Source: Stomoxys calcitrans (Eukaryota; Arthropoda; Insecta; Diptera; Muscidae). From it: a stretch of 64,000 bases of DNA. The stretch is from assembly GCF_963082655.1 (NCBI RefSeq), contig NC_081553.1, positions 187,543,252 to 187,607,251 of the forward strand. The letters run 5' to 3'. Below, one piece after another: positions 1 through 10,565 of the stretch. Within the stretch, counting starts at the first letter, position 1; the number at the start of each line of letters is the position of its first letter. Made by a program: the position numbers and the translations under genes. The notes below the pieces were generated by a model. That model did no database searches and was not told where the DNA came from. It saw nothing but the letters and a program-made list of their open reading frames with translations.

Positions 1-116
1 TGTCATTATTATTAAAAGACTGTTTTTCTTTCTTCTGAAGAATAACATCCAAAACATTTGGATAAAAAAAAAAAAACATTAATATCGTATATGAATTTTA
101 ATTAAAGCTTTAAATA
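1..116. other. AT-rich flank, nothing recognised
   Basis: Low-complexity A/T sequence ending in the TA dinucleotide that borders the foldback transposon. No reading frame or motif was found. Confidence 0.6.
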
Positions 117-723
117 AAGGGTGATTTTTTTGAGGTTAGGATTTTCATGCATTAGTATTAGACAGATCACGTGGGATTTCAGACATGGTGTCAAAGAGAA
201 AGATGCTCAGTATGCTTTGACATTTCATCATGAATAGACTTACTAACGAGTAACGCTTGCAAATCATTGAATTTTATTACCAAAATCAGTGTTCGGTTCG
301 AAATGTGTTCATTCACCGTAACGTTGCGTCCAACAGCATCTTTGAAAAAATACGGTCCAATGATTCCACCAGCGTACAAACCACACCAAACAGTGCATTT
401 TTCGGGATGCATGGGCAGTTCTTGAACGGCTTCTGGTTGCTTTTCACTCCAAATGCGGCAATTTTGCTTATTTACGTAGCCATTCAACCAGAAATGAGCC
501 TCATCGCTGAACAAAATTTGTCAAAATTTGAACACATTTCGAACCGAACACTGATTTTGGTAACAAAATTCAATGATTTGCAAGCGTTGCTCGTTAGTAA
601 GTCTATTCATGATGAAATGTCAAAGCATACTGAGCATCTTTCTCTTTGACACCATGTCTGAAATCCCACGTGATCTGTCAAATACTAATGCATGAAAATC
701 CTAACCTCAAAAAAATCACCCTT
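117..723 (-). mobile_element. Foldback Tc1/mariner-like element with two 5' ends
   Basis: The element is flanked by TA on both sides. It begins AAGGGTGATTTTTTTGAGG and ends with the reverse complement. The inverted arms are long, about 195 bp (117-311 and 530-723), and nearly identical. Each arm contains the transposon terminus plus the start of the transposase gene (residues MNRLTNE..RLQIIEF). Only about 220 bp of transposase middle separates them, reading on the minus strand. This is therefore a copy whose 3' end was replaced by an inverted copy of its own 5' end. The same terminus closes the units of the array at 13630-17607. It cannot encode a working transposase. Mobilisation in trans through the intact-looking ends is possible but inferred. 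Confidence 0.85.
312..610 (-). pseudogene. Tc1/mariner-like transposase remnant
   Basis: Read on the minus strand from the ATG at 610, the N-terminal stretch MNRLTNEQRLQIIEF (start of the DNA-binding region) is joined by an internal deletion and a stop codon to FSDEAHFWLNG. In this family that motif carries the first catalytic Asp of the DDE/D domain. It continues through the PMHPEK, TVWCGL and GGIIGPYFF motifs before running into the inverted arm. The helix-turn-helix/catalytic linker and the second and third catalytic acids are missing. Intact relatives are about 330-350 residues long, so this is a non-functional internal-deletion derivative. The family assignment comes from recognised motifs and was not searched. 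Confidence 0.8.
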
Positions 724-793
724 TATAAACCAAAAACAAACCAAATATGTATATTATTGTGGACGGGACTATCGTCTGACTATCGGTAGAAAA

Positions 794-1101
794 ATGCAAA
801 TTTTGCCCATGAACATTCCACTAAGGAACAGGGGCAAACTTCTCACATATCAATGAGTGCAATCCGATTCAGGCTAAAGCTCAGTGATAAGGGGCCTCCT
901 TTTTATAGCCGAGTCCGAACGGCGTGCCGCAGTGCGACACCTCTTTGAAGAGAAGTTTTACATGGCATAGCACGTCGCAAATGTTGCCAGCATTAGGAGG
1001 GGAAAACCACCGCTGAAAATTTTTTCTGATGGTCTCGCCAGAATTCGAACCCAGGCATTCAGCGTCATAGGTGGATATGCTAACCTCTGCGATACGGTGG
1101 C
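794..1101 (-). mobile_element. tRNA-headed SINE, full length (copy 1)
   Basis: On the minus strand the element starts with a tRNA-like head. It has an A-box-like TATCGCAGAGGTTAGCA and a B-box-like GGGTTCGAATTC, the usual internal RNA polymerase III promoter of a SINE. A body of about 230 bp follows, with the recurring landmarks 'AAAACTTCTCTTCAAAGAGG', 'GTCGCACTGCGGCAC' and a 3' end near 'TTCATGGGCAAAATTTGCAT'. The same head-body-tail order recurs at 12805-13116 and 61815-62090, and partially elsewhere. It is not a functional tRNA gene, because the cloverleaf continues into the body and no acceptor pairing is evident. Confidence 0.8.
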
Positions 1102-1740
1102 TTACACTATCGATAGTACTATCGTCAACTATTGATGGTTGCAAAATTAGTATAGCCGACTATCGATGGCGCCGACTTTCGATAGTTCTCCACCTCTAGT
1201 GAGAATAGTTAAAAAACCCGACACATAAGTCGTTAAGGACTAAATGGACACCACCGAAAGATTTTTAATAGTAGAGTTAATTTGTTGCACTCAAATGTGG
1301 AGTGACGTCGACACGGAAAGAATGTGGGTCTTTGAAAATATACCATGCTGTATAGGTTTGAAAAGGATAACAAATACACTGAGGACCCATAGGTCAAATA
1401 GTCTTGATCTTGATCACAACATCTGCTAAGGGAATGTTTTATTTGCAAAAAAAAATTTTAAGGTGTAGATGAGCTATTCTTTTAACTATGACTACAATAT
1501 AAAATTGCAATTTTTAGACTATTACGATTAATAATTATTCCCCTTTCTTTCTTTTTTTTAGGTAATACATTTTGCTTTATTTACTATTGGCTAATTGTTG
1601 GGTAAGTTTTTGGTACTTGAGATAGCTATGGACATTTTATTTGTAGGAAAATATTTTACAAACAATTAAAAACGGTCAGACCGTATCCTGTTTACCCACC
1701 ACCAATCTAAAATTTGTCTTTATTAATTCAATTCGTTTTT
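1102..1740. other. AT-rich spacer, no gene recognised
   Basis: Contains short degenerate repeats of an ACTATCGATAG type just after the SINE (1108-1190), then featureless AT-rich sequence with T-tracts. The short reading frames at 1233-1448 (both strands) overlap each other and resemble nothing I know. Confidence 0.5.
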
Positions 1741-2640
1741 TTTTGGAACATTCAAATCTGGATGGTTTCGACTCCTATGGTTTTAAGAAGTCATCGGGGT
1801 ATCGGTATTTAAGGGGGCCTGTATCAGCATAAAAACCGTTTCGAATCATACTTGGCACAGATGTTTTAAGCCATAGGCTTCGTGCCCAATTTCAGCCAAA
1901 TCATTGGGTTGCCCAAAAAGTAATTGCGGATTTTTTAAAAGAAAGTAAATGCATTTTTAATAAATCTTAGAATGAACTTTAATCAAATATATTTTTTTTT
2001 ACACTTTTTTTCTAAAGCAAGCTAAAAGTAACAGCTGATAACTGACAGAAGAAAGAATGCAATTACAGAGTCAGAGCGAAAAAATTTTTCAACGCCGACT
2101 ATATGAAAAATCCGCAATTACTTTTTGGGCAACCCAATAGATGAAATCTTAGTCTTCTGGGGGTTGAAGAAATCAAATCCGGAACTCGTTTTATATGAGG
2201 CTTATATCAGTATATAGAACGATTCGGTTGATACTTGGCACGGTTGTTGGAAGTCATAGCAAAAGTCTTTATCGCCAAATTAAGTGAAACCTGAGGCTTC
2301 TAGGTGCTCAAGAAGTCAAAGCCGGAAATAGGTTCATATGGGGGCCTAAAACTGGGATTTGTTTAAATGGGGACTATATCCAAATCTGAACCGTTATGGC
2401 TCATTTGCAATCCCCAACGATGTCCATCGATAAAATGTATCGTTGTAAAATTTCAAGCTGATATATTTATTCTACAGTTATTCCGACAGACAGACAAAGG
2501 GACGGACAATCGAACATGGCTAGATCCGCTCAGAATGTCAGGACTATAGAGCGTACAGATCAATATTGAGAAGTGTTACAAACGTAATCGCTCTGTTAGT
2601 ATACCCCCACTATATTAGTATACCCCTATGATGATGGGGG
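1741..2640 (-). mobile_element. 153-A repeat element, degenerate, split by a MITE
   Basis: Decayed 153-bp monomers in reverse orientation, recognisable by 'TATATCAG', 'CTTGGCAC', 'AATTTCAGCCAAATC' and 'CTCAAGAAGTCAAAG'. A CAGACAGACAAAGGGACGG microsatellite near 2485 and TATACCCC end sequences near 2600-2640 match the head end of better copies such as 6445-8440. The mariner-type MITE at 1904-2137 interrupts one monomer immediately after 'CAGCCAAATCA'. Confidence 0.65.
1904..2137. mobile_element. Mariner-type MITE, 234 bp (copy 1)
   Basis: Terminal inverted repeats of about 32 bp begin TTGGGTTGCCCAAAAAGTAA and end with the exact reverse complement. It has no coding capacity. The interior shares 'GAATGAACTTTAATCAAATA' and 'CAACGCCGACTATATGA' with the copies at 28219-28361 and 58354-58597. 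The ends resemble those of the mellifera-type mariner group as I remember them. The insertion lies inside a 153-A monomer. The duplicated TA is preserved on the right and mutated to CA on the left. Confidence 0.88.
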
Positions 2641-3195
2641 TATACTAATTTCGGACCATAAATGAATGCTGAACAGTGTAGAAGTCATTGTGCGATATTT
2701 CAGTTCATTCGGATAAGAATTGCGCCTTGTAGGGGTTGAAGAAGCTAAATCGTGTGATAGGTTTACATGGGAGCTGTATCAAGCTATCGATCGATTCAGG
2801 CCATATTAGACACGTATGTTGAAGGTCATGCGAGAGGCTGTTGTACAAAATTTCAGCTAAATCGGATGAGAATTGCGCCCTCTACAGGCTCAAGAAGTCA
2901 AGATCCCAGATCGGTTTATATGGCAGCTATATCAGGTTCTGTACCGATTTAAGCCATACATAGCACAGTTTTTTGAAGTGATACCAAAACACCACGTGCA
3001 AAATTTCAGTTAAATCGGACGAGAATTGCGCCCTCTAGAGGCTCAAGAAGTCAAGACCCAAGATCGGTTTATATGGCAGCCATATCAAAACATTAACCGA
3101 TTTGGCCCATTTACAATCCCAACCGACCTACAGTAATAAAAAGTGGAGGGTATAACATGTAAAAAGGCGTTAAGTTTGGCCGGGCCGAACTTTAG
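2641..3195 (-). mobile_element. 153-A repeat element, reverse orientation
   Basis: Starts next to GGGGGTATACTAATTTCGG and carries about three 153-bp monomers with the reverse core TATATGGCAGCTATATCAG. It ends in GGAGGGTATAACATG and 'AAGTTTGGCCGGGCCGAAC', the reverse complement of the conserved hairpin end of family 153-A. No coding capacity. Confidence 0.75.
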
Positions 3196-3204
3196 ATAGA
3201 TAGA

Positions 3205-5405
3205 TACGCACCACCTCGGGTATATATGTAAACCACCTTTCGTCAAAATCCGGTGAAAATGAATACCTTATGCCCCATAGCACCTATATCGAAATATGTT
3301 CCAATTTGGGCCAAATCGCTCAATTGTGTATAACAAAATATTGGTCTTTTTAGTAGCTACATCAAAAAATGAACCGATCGGAATCATACGCGACGCGGAT
3401 GTCGAAAAGCCTAACATAAGTCACTGTGTCAAATTTCAATGATATGCGCCTTTTATGGTCCCAAAACCTTAAATCGAGATATCGGTCTGTATAGCAGCTA
3501 TACCCAAATCTGAACAGATCTGAGCCGAATTGAGGAAGAATGTCGAAGGGCCTAACACATCTCACTGTCCCAATTTTCGGCGACATCGGATAATAAATAT
3601 TATGGCCCCAAGACTTAAAACCGAGAGATCGGTCAATATGGCAGCTATATCCAAGGGGCTTAACTTAACTCACTGTCACAAATTTCGGCGACATTGGACA
3701 ATGAATGCGCCTTTTATGGGCCCATAACCTTAAATAGAAGGATTTGTCTATATGGCAGCCATATCCAAATCCGTACCGATCTGGGCCAAATTGCAAAAAA
3801 AAATCAAGGGGTCTAACGCAACTCAATGTCTCAAATTTTTGAAAAATTTGACTATAAATTCGCCTTTTATGGACGCAAGGCCTTAAATCGAGAGATTGGT
3901 CTATATGACAGCTATATCCAAAATTGGACCGATTTGGGCCAAATTGAGGAAGGCTATGGACTGGTCTAACATAACTCACTGTCGTAGATTTCAGCAAAAT
4001 CGGATTATAAATGTGGCTTCTATGGGCCTAAGACCCTAAATCGGCGGATTGGTCTATATGGCAGCTATATCCAAATCTGGACCGATCTGGTCCAAATTGA
4101 AGAAAGATGTCGAAGGGCCTCACTGTCTTAAATTTCAGCAAAATCGGATAATAAATGTGGCTTCTTTGGGCCCAAAACCTAAAATCAAGAGATCGGTCTA
4201 TATGGCAACTATGTCCAAATCTGGACCGATCTGGGCCAAATTGAAGAAAGATGTCGAAGGGCTTAGCACAACTTACTGTCCCAAATTTCAGCATAATCGG
4301 ATAATAAATGTGGCTTTTATGGGCCTAAGACCCTAAATCGGCGGATTGGTCTATATGGCAGCTATATCCAAATCTGGACCGATCTGTGCCATATTGCAGA
4401 AGTATGTCAAGAAACTTAACCTAACTCAGTTCCAAATTTCGGCGACATTGGACAATAAATGCGCCTTTTATGGGCCCATAACCTTAAATAGAAGAATTTG
4501 TCTATATGGCAGCCATATCCAAATCTGTACCGATCTGGGCCAAATTGCAAAAAAATATCAAGAGGTCTAACGCAACTCAATGTCTCAAATTTTTGAAAAA
4601 TTAGACTATAAATTCGCCTTTTATGGACGCAAGACCTTAAATCGAGAGATCGGTCTATATGACAGCTATATCCAAAACTGGGCCGATTTGGGCCAAATTG
4701 AGGAGGGATATGGACTGGTCTAACACAACTCACTATCTCAAATTTCAGCAAAATCGGATAATAAATGTGGCTTCTATGGGCCCAAGACCTTAAATCGAGA
4801 GATCGGTCTATATGGCAGCTATATCCAAATACGAACCGATCTGGGCCAAATTGAAGAAAGATGTCGAAGGGCCCAACACAGCTCACTGTCTTAAATTTCA
4901 GCAAAATCGGATAATAAATGTGGCTTTTATGGGCCTAAGACCCTAAATCGGCGGATCGGTCTATATGGCAGCTATATCCAAATACGAACCGATCTGGGCC
5001 AAATTGAAGAAAGATGTCGAAGGGCCCAACACAGCTCACTGTCTTAAATTTCAGCAAAATCGGATAATAAATGTGGCTTTTATGGGCCTAAGACCCTAAA
5101 TCGGCGGATCTGTCTATATGGGGGCTATATCAAGATATAGTCTGATATAGCCCATCTTCGAACCTAACCTGCTTATGGACAAATAGAAAGAATCTGTGCA
5201 AAGTTTCAGCCCAATATCTCTATTTTTAAAGACTGTTGGGTGATTTCAACAGACGGACGGACAAACGGAGGGATAAACGGACGGACTAGATCGTCTTGGA
5301 TTTTTACGCTGATCTGAGAATAAATGTACTTTATTGGGTCGTAAATGAATATTTCGACATTATGACAAAATGAATATACCCTCTTTCTTCGGTAGTGGGT
5401 ATAAA
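3205..5405 (-). mobile_element. 153-B repeat element with ten tandem 153-bp monomers
   Basis: The head (3205-3600, CGGGTATATATGTAAACCACC) is followed by tandem monomers. Reverse cores (GGCAGCTATATCC type) start near 3641, 3755, 3908, 4061, 4205, 4358, 4509, 4662, 4815, 4968 and 5121, so most spacings are exactly 153 bp. The tail has a GACGGACGGACAAACGG microsatellite (5252-5285), then 'TAGATCGTCTTGGATTTTTACG' type sequence and TATACCCTCTTTCTTCGGTAGTGGGTATAA, a small inverted TATACCC/GGGTATA end. The short proteins that can be read across it (with residues such as FGPDRSRFGYSCHIDRSLDL repeated) are translations of the monomer. The opposite strand aligns without gaps to family 153-A. Confidence 0.85.
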
Positions 5406-6444
5406 ATTAGCAAAATACAATATTTATTTTTCTAAAGAAAAGCTCCTCAGTAGCTAAGTTTAATAGCAAGCTCGTCGTACCAGTATAGGGATTGTGGGCT
5501 TAGTTTTCCCCATAGCCTTTGACTGATTGGTTTGTGACCCTGTGGTACCCCAATGGACGTAAATTTGTTTTATGAGTCTGCAGATTGCCCTCTTATCTAA
5601 CTTAACATCCATCTAAAAACAAAATCATTTCAGAAACTTCTACCGGAAGGCAATGCAGGTTTACACAAGCTCGACGATCGTCATTTATAATATTCTCCCT
5701 AATCAATTCGTGGTTATATACTCGCTAATGTATATAAATTATGAAGAGGTGTCCTCTAGTCCTACACGGTTTGAATTCCGCTATGAACATTAGTTCCCCT
5801 ACCATTGAGCGTAAACTTGAATCGGACATCTCATATTGATAGGAAACAAAAAGTCTTCCCTCTGTGCTTTGATGTAATGTTTGTGCAAATTTGTATTATA
5901 TTTCATACAATCGCAAATATTTGCATTTTGCATTTTCAATGGTCGCTATGGTTTTGGAACACAAGAAACACCCTGCTAGGTCTTCCAGAGCGTATGATTT
6001 ATATTAATATGGTACATGGTAGCGTATGATGCATATCATTTCATAATGCTCATACTTCAATAGGGAAATGATATTCATGTTGTAGCAGAATATGAAAAGC
6101 AATACAGTTGAAAGCGAAATAACAATTCGCAACATTTTTGTTTTTATTGTTTTTCTATATAAATTCTAATATTGATTTTTCTTTATAGATTGCAATAAAA
6201 ACAAGACCTCCAAAATCACATTCTATTATGCCACTCTCAATTCGGTAGAAATTCCATGGCAAAGTAAACAGAGTAAACGAAATACAAACTCATTGAATAA
6301 TTTAGAATCAAATTTACAAATTGAAAATTGGTTTGATTTACCCAAAGATACTCCTCTCTTTTATGTCATTGTCCTGCCGTAGCTGCTGTTCCATCACCAC
6401 TCTGCACTGTGCACAATGCATGTCAGCTCAAATTTTGAGTTTTT
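5406..6444. other. Apparently single-copy AT-rich DNA
   Basis: No convincing coding region or known repeat. A 'GCGTATGAT' phrase recurs near 5990 and 6030, and again near 25376-25500, 26964 and 27058. It may belong to a small unrecognised dispersed repeat. Confidence 0.5.
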
Positions 6445-8440
6445 TTATACCCTCCACCATAGGATGGGGGTATACTACTTTCGTCATTCTGTTTGTAACA
6501 CCTCGAAATATGCTTCTAAGTCTCCATCAAGTATATATATTCTTGATCGTTGTGACATTTGAAGTCGAACTAGCCATGTCCGTCTGTCTGTCCGTCTGTC
6601 CGTCCGTCTGTCCGTCCGTCTCTCTGTCAAAAGCACGCTAACTTTTAAGGAGTAGAGCTAGCCGCTTGAAATTTTACACAAACTCTTCTTATTAGTGAAG
6701 TTGGTTGGGATTGTAAATGGGCCAAATCGGTCCAAGTTTTGATATAGCTGCCATATAAACCGACCTTGGGTCTTGACTTCTTGAACCTCTAGAGGGCTCA
6801 ATTCTTATCCGATTTGACTGAAATTTTGCGCATAGTGTTTTAGTATCACTTCCAACAGCTGTGCTAAGTATGGTTCAAATCGGCCCATAACCTGATATAG
6901 CTGCCATATAAACCGACCTTGGGTCTTGACTTCTTGAACCTCTAGAGGGCTCAATTCTTCTTCTTATTAGTGAAGTTGGTTGGGATTGTAAATGGGCCAA
7001 ATCGGTCCAAGTTTTGATATAGCTGCCATATAAACCGACCTTGGGTCTTGACTTCTTGAACCTCTAGAGGGCTCAATTCTTATCCGATTTGACTGAAATT
7101 TTGCGCATAGTGTTTTAGTATCACTTCCAACAACTGTGCCAAGTATGGTTCAAATCGGTGTATAACCTGATATAGCTGCCATATAAACCGATCTTGGGTC
7201 TTGACTTCTTGAGCCTCTAGAGGGCTCAATTCTTATCCGATTTGACTGAAATTTTGCACATGGTGTTTTATTACGACATCCAACAACTGTGCTGAGTATG
7301 GTCCTAATGGGTCCATAACCTGATATAGCTGCCATATAAACCGATCTGGGGTCTTGACTTCTTGAGCCTCTAGAGGGCGCAATTCTCATCCGATTTGACT
7401 GAAATTTTGCTCGAAATATTTCGTTATGATATCCAATAACTGTGCCAAGTATGGTTCAAATCGGTCTATAACCTGATATAGCTGCCATATAAACCGATCT
7501 TGGGTCTTGACTTCTTGAACCTCTAGAGGGCGCACTTCTCGTCCGATTTGACTGAAATTTTGTATATGGTGTTTCGATATCACTTCCAACAACTGTGCCA
7601 AGTATGGTTCAAATCGGTGCATAACCTGATATAGATGCCATATAAACCGATCTTGGGTCTTGACTTCTTGAGCCTCTAGAGGGCGCAATTCTTGTCCGAT
7701 GTGATTGAAATTTCGCACATAGTGTTTTGATATCACTTTCAACAACTGTGTTTAGTTTTGTTCAAATCGGCCTTTAACCTGATATAGCTGCCATATAAAC
7801 CGATCTTGGGTCTTGACTTCTTGAGCCTCTAGAGGGCGCAATTCTAGACCGATTTGACTGAAATTTCGCACATAGTGTTTTGATATCACTTTCAACAACT
7901 GTGCTTAGTTTGGCTCAAATCGGTCCATAACCTGATATAGCTGCCATATAAAGCGATCTTGGGTCTTGACTTCTTGAGCCTCTAGAGGGCGCAATTCTCT
8001 TCCGATTTGACTGAAATTTTGCACATGGTGTTTCGATATCACTTCCAACAACTGTGCGTAGTATGGTCCTAATCGGTCCATAAACTGATATAGCTGCCAT
8101 AGAAACCGATCTTGGATCTTGACTTCTTGAGCCTTTAGAGAGCGCAATTCTCATCCGATTTGGCACAAATTTTGTACAACGGCTCCTCCCATGGCCTTCA
8201 ATATACGTGTACAATATGGTCAGAATCGATCTATAGCTTGATACAGCTCCCATATAAACCGATCTCCCGATTTTGTTTCTTGAGTCTCGAATCGGACCAT
8301 AAATTGATATAGCTGCTCCTTCGTCCTTATTCATTATACTTGCCTAAAAACAAATACTTCGCAAAGATTTCGACAGATGCGACCATGGTGGAGGGTATAT
8401 AAGATTCGGCCCGGCCAAACTTAGCACGCTCTTACTTGTT
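6445..8440 (+). mobile_element. 153-A repeat element, most complete copy
   Basis: The head is TTATACCCTCCACCATAGGA plus GGGGGTATACTACTTTCGTC, then a CCGTCTGTC microsatellite (6575-6630). Tandem monomers follow, with cores GATATAGCTGCCATATA at 6741, 6894, 7016, 7169, 7322, 7475, 7628, 7781, 7934 and 8087. Spacing is exactly 153 bp except at one internal duplication (about 6685-6959 repeated as 6960-7235, offset 275 bp). The tail is GGTGGAGGGTATATAAGATT plus the hairpin CGGCCCGGCC (here with one mismatch) and CTTAGCACGCTCTTACTTGTT. There is no protein-coding capacity; frames on either strand are periodic shadows. The head microsatellite, tandem repeats and terminal hairpin suggest a non-autonomous Helentron-like (DINE/HINE-type) element, which is inference. 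Confidence 0.85.
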
Positions 8441-8735
8441 ATTCTTCTTCTTTTTTACTTATTTTACTTACATGATGCCATGGCTTATCACAAAGTTGGT
8501 GCTGAAGCTGACAGTGCATTGGTTGCTGCTTGCCATGAAAGGCAATGGGATAATAAAAATAATCCGAATGTCATCCATAATAGAAGTGTTGCTTGGTATT
8601 TTACAATATTTGCTAGGGCAAAATCGACAAGAAGCCGAAGAGAGTTGAAATTCAATCAAATGCAATGCAAGCATCATTAAATCGATTTCGAATGAAGAAA
8701 GTAACAAAAAATGAGGGAGAAAGAGAGAGAGAGAG

Positions 8736-8768
<33 letters not shown>

Positions 8769-9425
8769 AGGAAAGAGGGAAATCAAAAAAAGAAAAAAAC
8801 GTTTGAAGCTTAGAACGGTTTTTTTTTAACTCCATGGCTTTTCCTAATTTGCCATTTGCCTGGCTTGTGGCCATCAGTTTTTCCAGGAATTTTTGCTTAC
8901 CTATTGGCCCCCTTTTTATTGGCCTCAGCAGCCATACTCTGAGTCTTTGGCTTTTCTTACACTACTTTTTGGTTGCGTTGATCTTTGTACTTTCCCCATG
9001 TTTTCCATGCATTTAGTTTTGCTAGTGGTAAAACTGTTAACAATTCCCTCCAATTATTCAAAGATGTATAGAGAAGAATTTTTTGGATTTTTCACAGCAA
9101 ACCTCTTAAGAATTTTTCAACAAAGTAAGTACAAGTGGTTTGTAGTGCCTTTAAGTGTGCTTTGTTAAACTTGCCTGTTGTTGGGTTAGACTGGTGGAGT
9201 AACGGGAGCAACAGAGTGCTTTTGGGGTTAAGTGTGGTTGAATAGGACAAAATGAAACCTTAGGTACCCCAAGGTCAAGTGGCAAGGTAATAAATAGAAA
9301 TGTAGACGTCTAAAAATAGATTGGACCCAATTATAGTTGACCTAGAAGTAAAGAACTTCTCACGCGCAAAATGTTGAGTCAAAACATGGGGTCAATGTGG
9401 CAATCATAACAGGAATTTACATACA
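8441..9425. other. Apparently single-copy DNA with GA microsatellite
   Basis: No gene recognised. Overlapping short frames between 8436 and 9168 on both strands have no family resemblance. A (GA)n tract lies at 8714-8777. From about 9180 the sequence becomes a plain AT-rich spacer. Confidence 0.5.
8714..8777. repeat. (GA)n microsatellite
   Basis: Almost uninterrupted GA dinucleotides with occasional AAG interruptions. Confidence 0.95.
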
Positions 9426-10565
9426 AACAAGTAAAAGCGTGCTAAGTTCGGCCGGGCCGAATCTTATATACCCTCCACCATGGATCGCATTTGTCGAGTT
9501 CTTTTCACAGCATCTCTTCGTAGGCAAAAAAGGATATAAGAAAAGGCTTGCGCTGGTATTAGAGCAATATCAAGATATGGTCCGATTTGGACCACAATTG
9601 CATTATATGTTGGAGACCTGTGTAAAATGTCAGCCAATTCGAATAAGAAATGCGCATTTTGGGGGCTCAGGAAGTAAAGTAGAGAGATCGATTTGTATGG
9701 GAGCTGTATCAGGCTATAGATCGATTCAGACCATAATAAACACGTATGTTGATAGTCATGAGAGGTGGTCAAAATTTCAGGCAAATTGGATAATAATTGC
9801 GACCTGTAGAGGCTCAAGAAGTCAAGATCCCAGATCGGTTTATATGGCAGCTATATCAGGTTATGAACCGATTTGAACCTTATTTGACACAGCTGTTGAA
9901 AGTAAGAATAAAATACGTCATGTAAATCGGATAGGAATTGCGCCCTCTAGATGCTCAAGAAGTCCAGAAGTCAAGACCCAAGATCGGTTAATATGGCAGC
10001 TATATCAGGTTATGTACCGATTTGAACCATACATTGCACAGTTGTTGGATATCATAACAAAACACGTCGCGCCAAAATTCATTCAAATCGGATAAGAATT
10101 GCGCCCTTTAGAAGCTCAAGAAGTCAAGGCCCAAGATCGCTTTATATGGCAACTATATAAAAGCATGGACCGATTTAAACTATACTTAGCACAGTTATTG
10201 GAAGTGATACCAAAACACCCTGTGCAAAATTTCAGTGAAATCGGACCAGAATTGCGCCTTCTAGAGACTCAAGAAGTCAAAACCCAAGATCGATTTATAT
10301 GGCAAATCATGGACCGATTTGGCCCTTTTATAATCCCAACCGACCTACGCTTATAAAAAAGTATTTGTGCAAAATTTCAAGCGGCTAGCTCTACTCCTTC
10401 GAAAGTTAGCGTGCTTTTGACAGACAGGCGGACGGACAGACAGACGGACGGACGGACGGACAGACGGACGGACAGACGGACAGACAGACGGACGGACGGA
10501 CGGACAGACGGACAGACAGACGGACGGACCGACAAACGGTCGGACGGACAGACGGACGGACATGC
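9426..10565 (-). mobile_element. 153-A repeat element, reverse orientation, head truncated
   Basis: Starts with the reversed tail AACAAGTAAAAGCGTGCTAA followed by the palindromic TTCGGCCGGGCCGAA and TATATACCCTCCACCATGG. About five monomers with reverse cores follow, then 'AGCTCTACTCCTTCGAAAG', 'TTAGCGTGCTTTTGACAG' and an expanded CGGACGGACAGA microsatellite. The element stops at CATGCCA, where a full copy would continue to its TATACCC head. At that point it abuts an I/LOA-like retrotransposon fragment, so the head was lost at the junction. Confidence 0.82.
10422..10562. repeat. (GACGGACA)n microsatellite
   Basis: About 140 bp of GACGGACG/GACAGACG tetranucleotide variants. It is an expansion of the CCGTCTGTC tract present in every 153-A head. 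Frames rich in PSVCPSVRP or DGRTDRRT are artefacts of this tract. Confidence 0.95.

Noticed and set aside
1021..1101. tRNA gene on the minus strand (and at 13050, 50280 and 63166)
   Set aside because: A- and B-box sequences are present, but all copies share the same flanking SINE body or truncation and lack a plausible acceptor stem, so I call them SINE heads.
4416..4904. 162-residue frame with FGPDRxxFGYSCHIDRSLDL repeats (also 3665-4294 and 44941-45387)
   Set aside because: Translation of 153-B monomers, for the same reason as above.
7150..8334. Overlapping minus-strand frames with SRGSRSQDPRSVYMAAISGYGPI repeats
   Set aside because: Because 153 is a multiple of three, each monomer repeats the same peptide. 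Frames are open on several phases and decay with monomer substitutions; no start context or conservation independent of DNA.
8436..9168. Small overlapping frames as host gene exons
   Set aside because: Frames overlap on both strands, include a GA microsatellite and show no domain. Without splice-site or transcript evidence I do not call exons.
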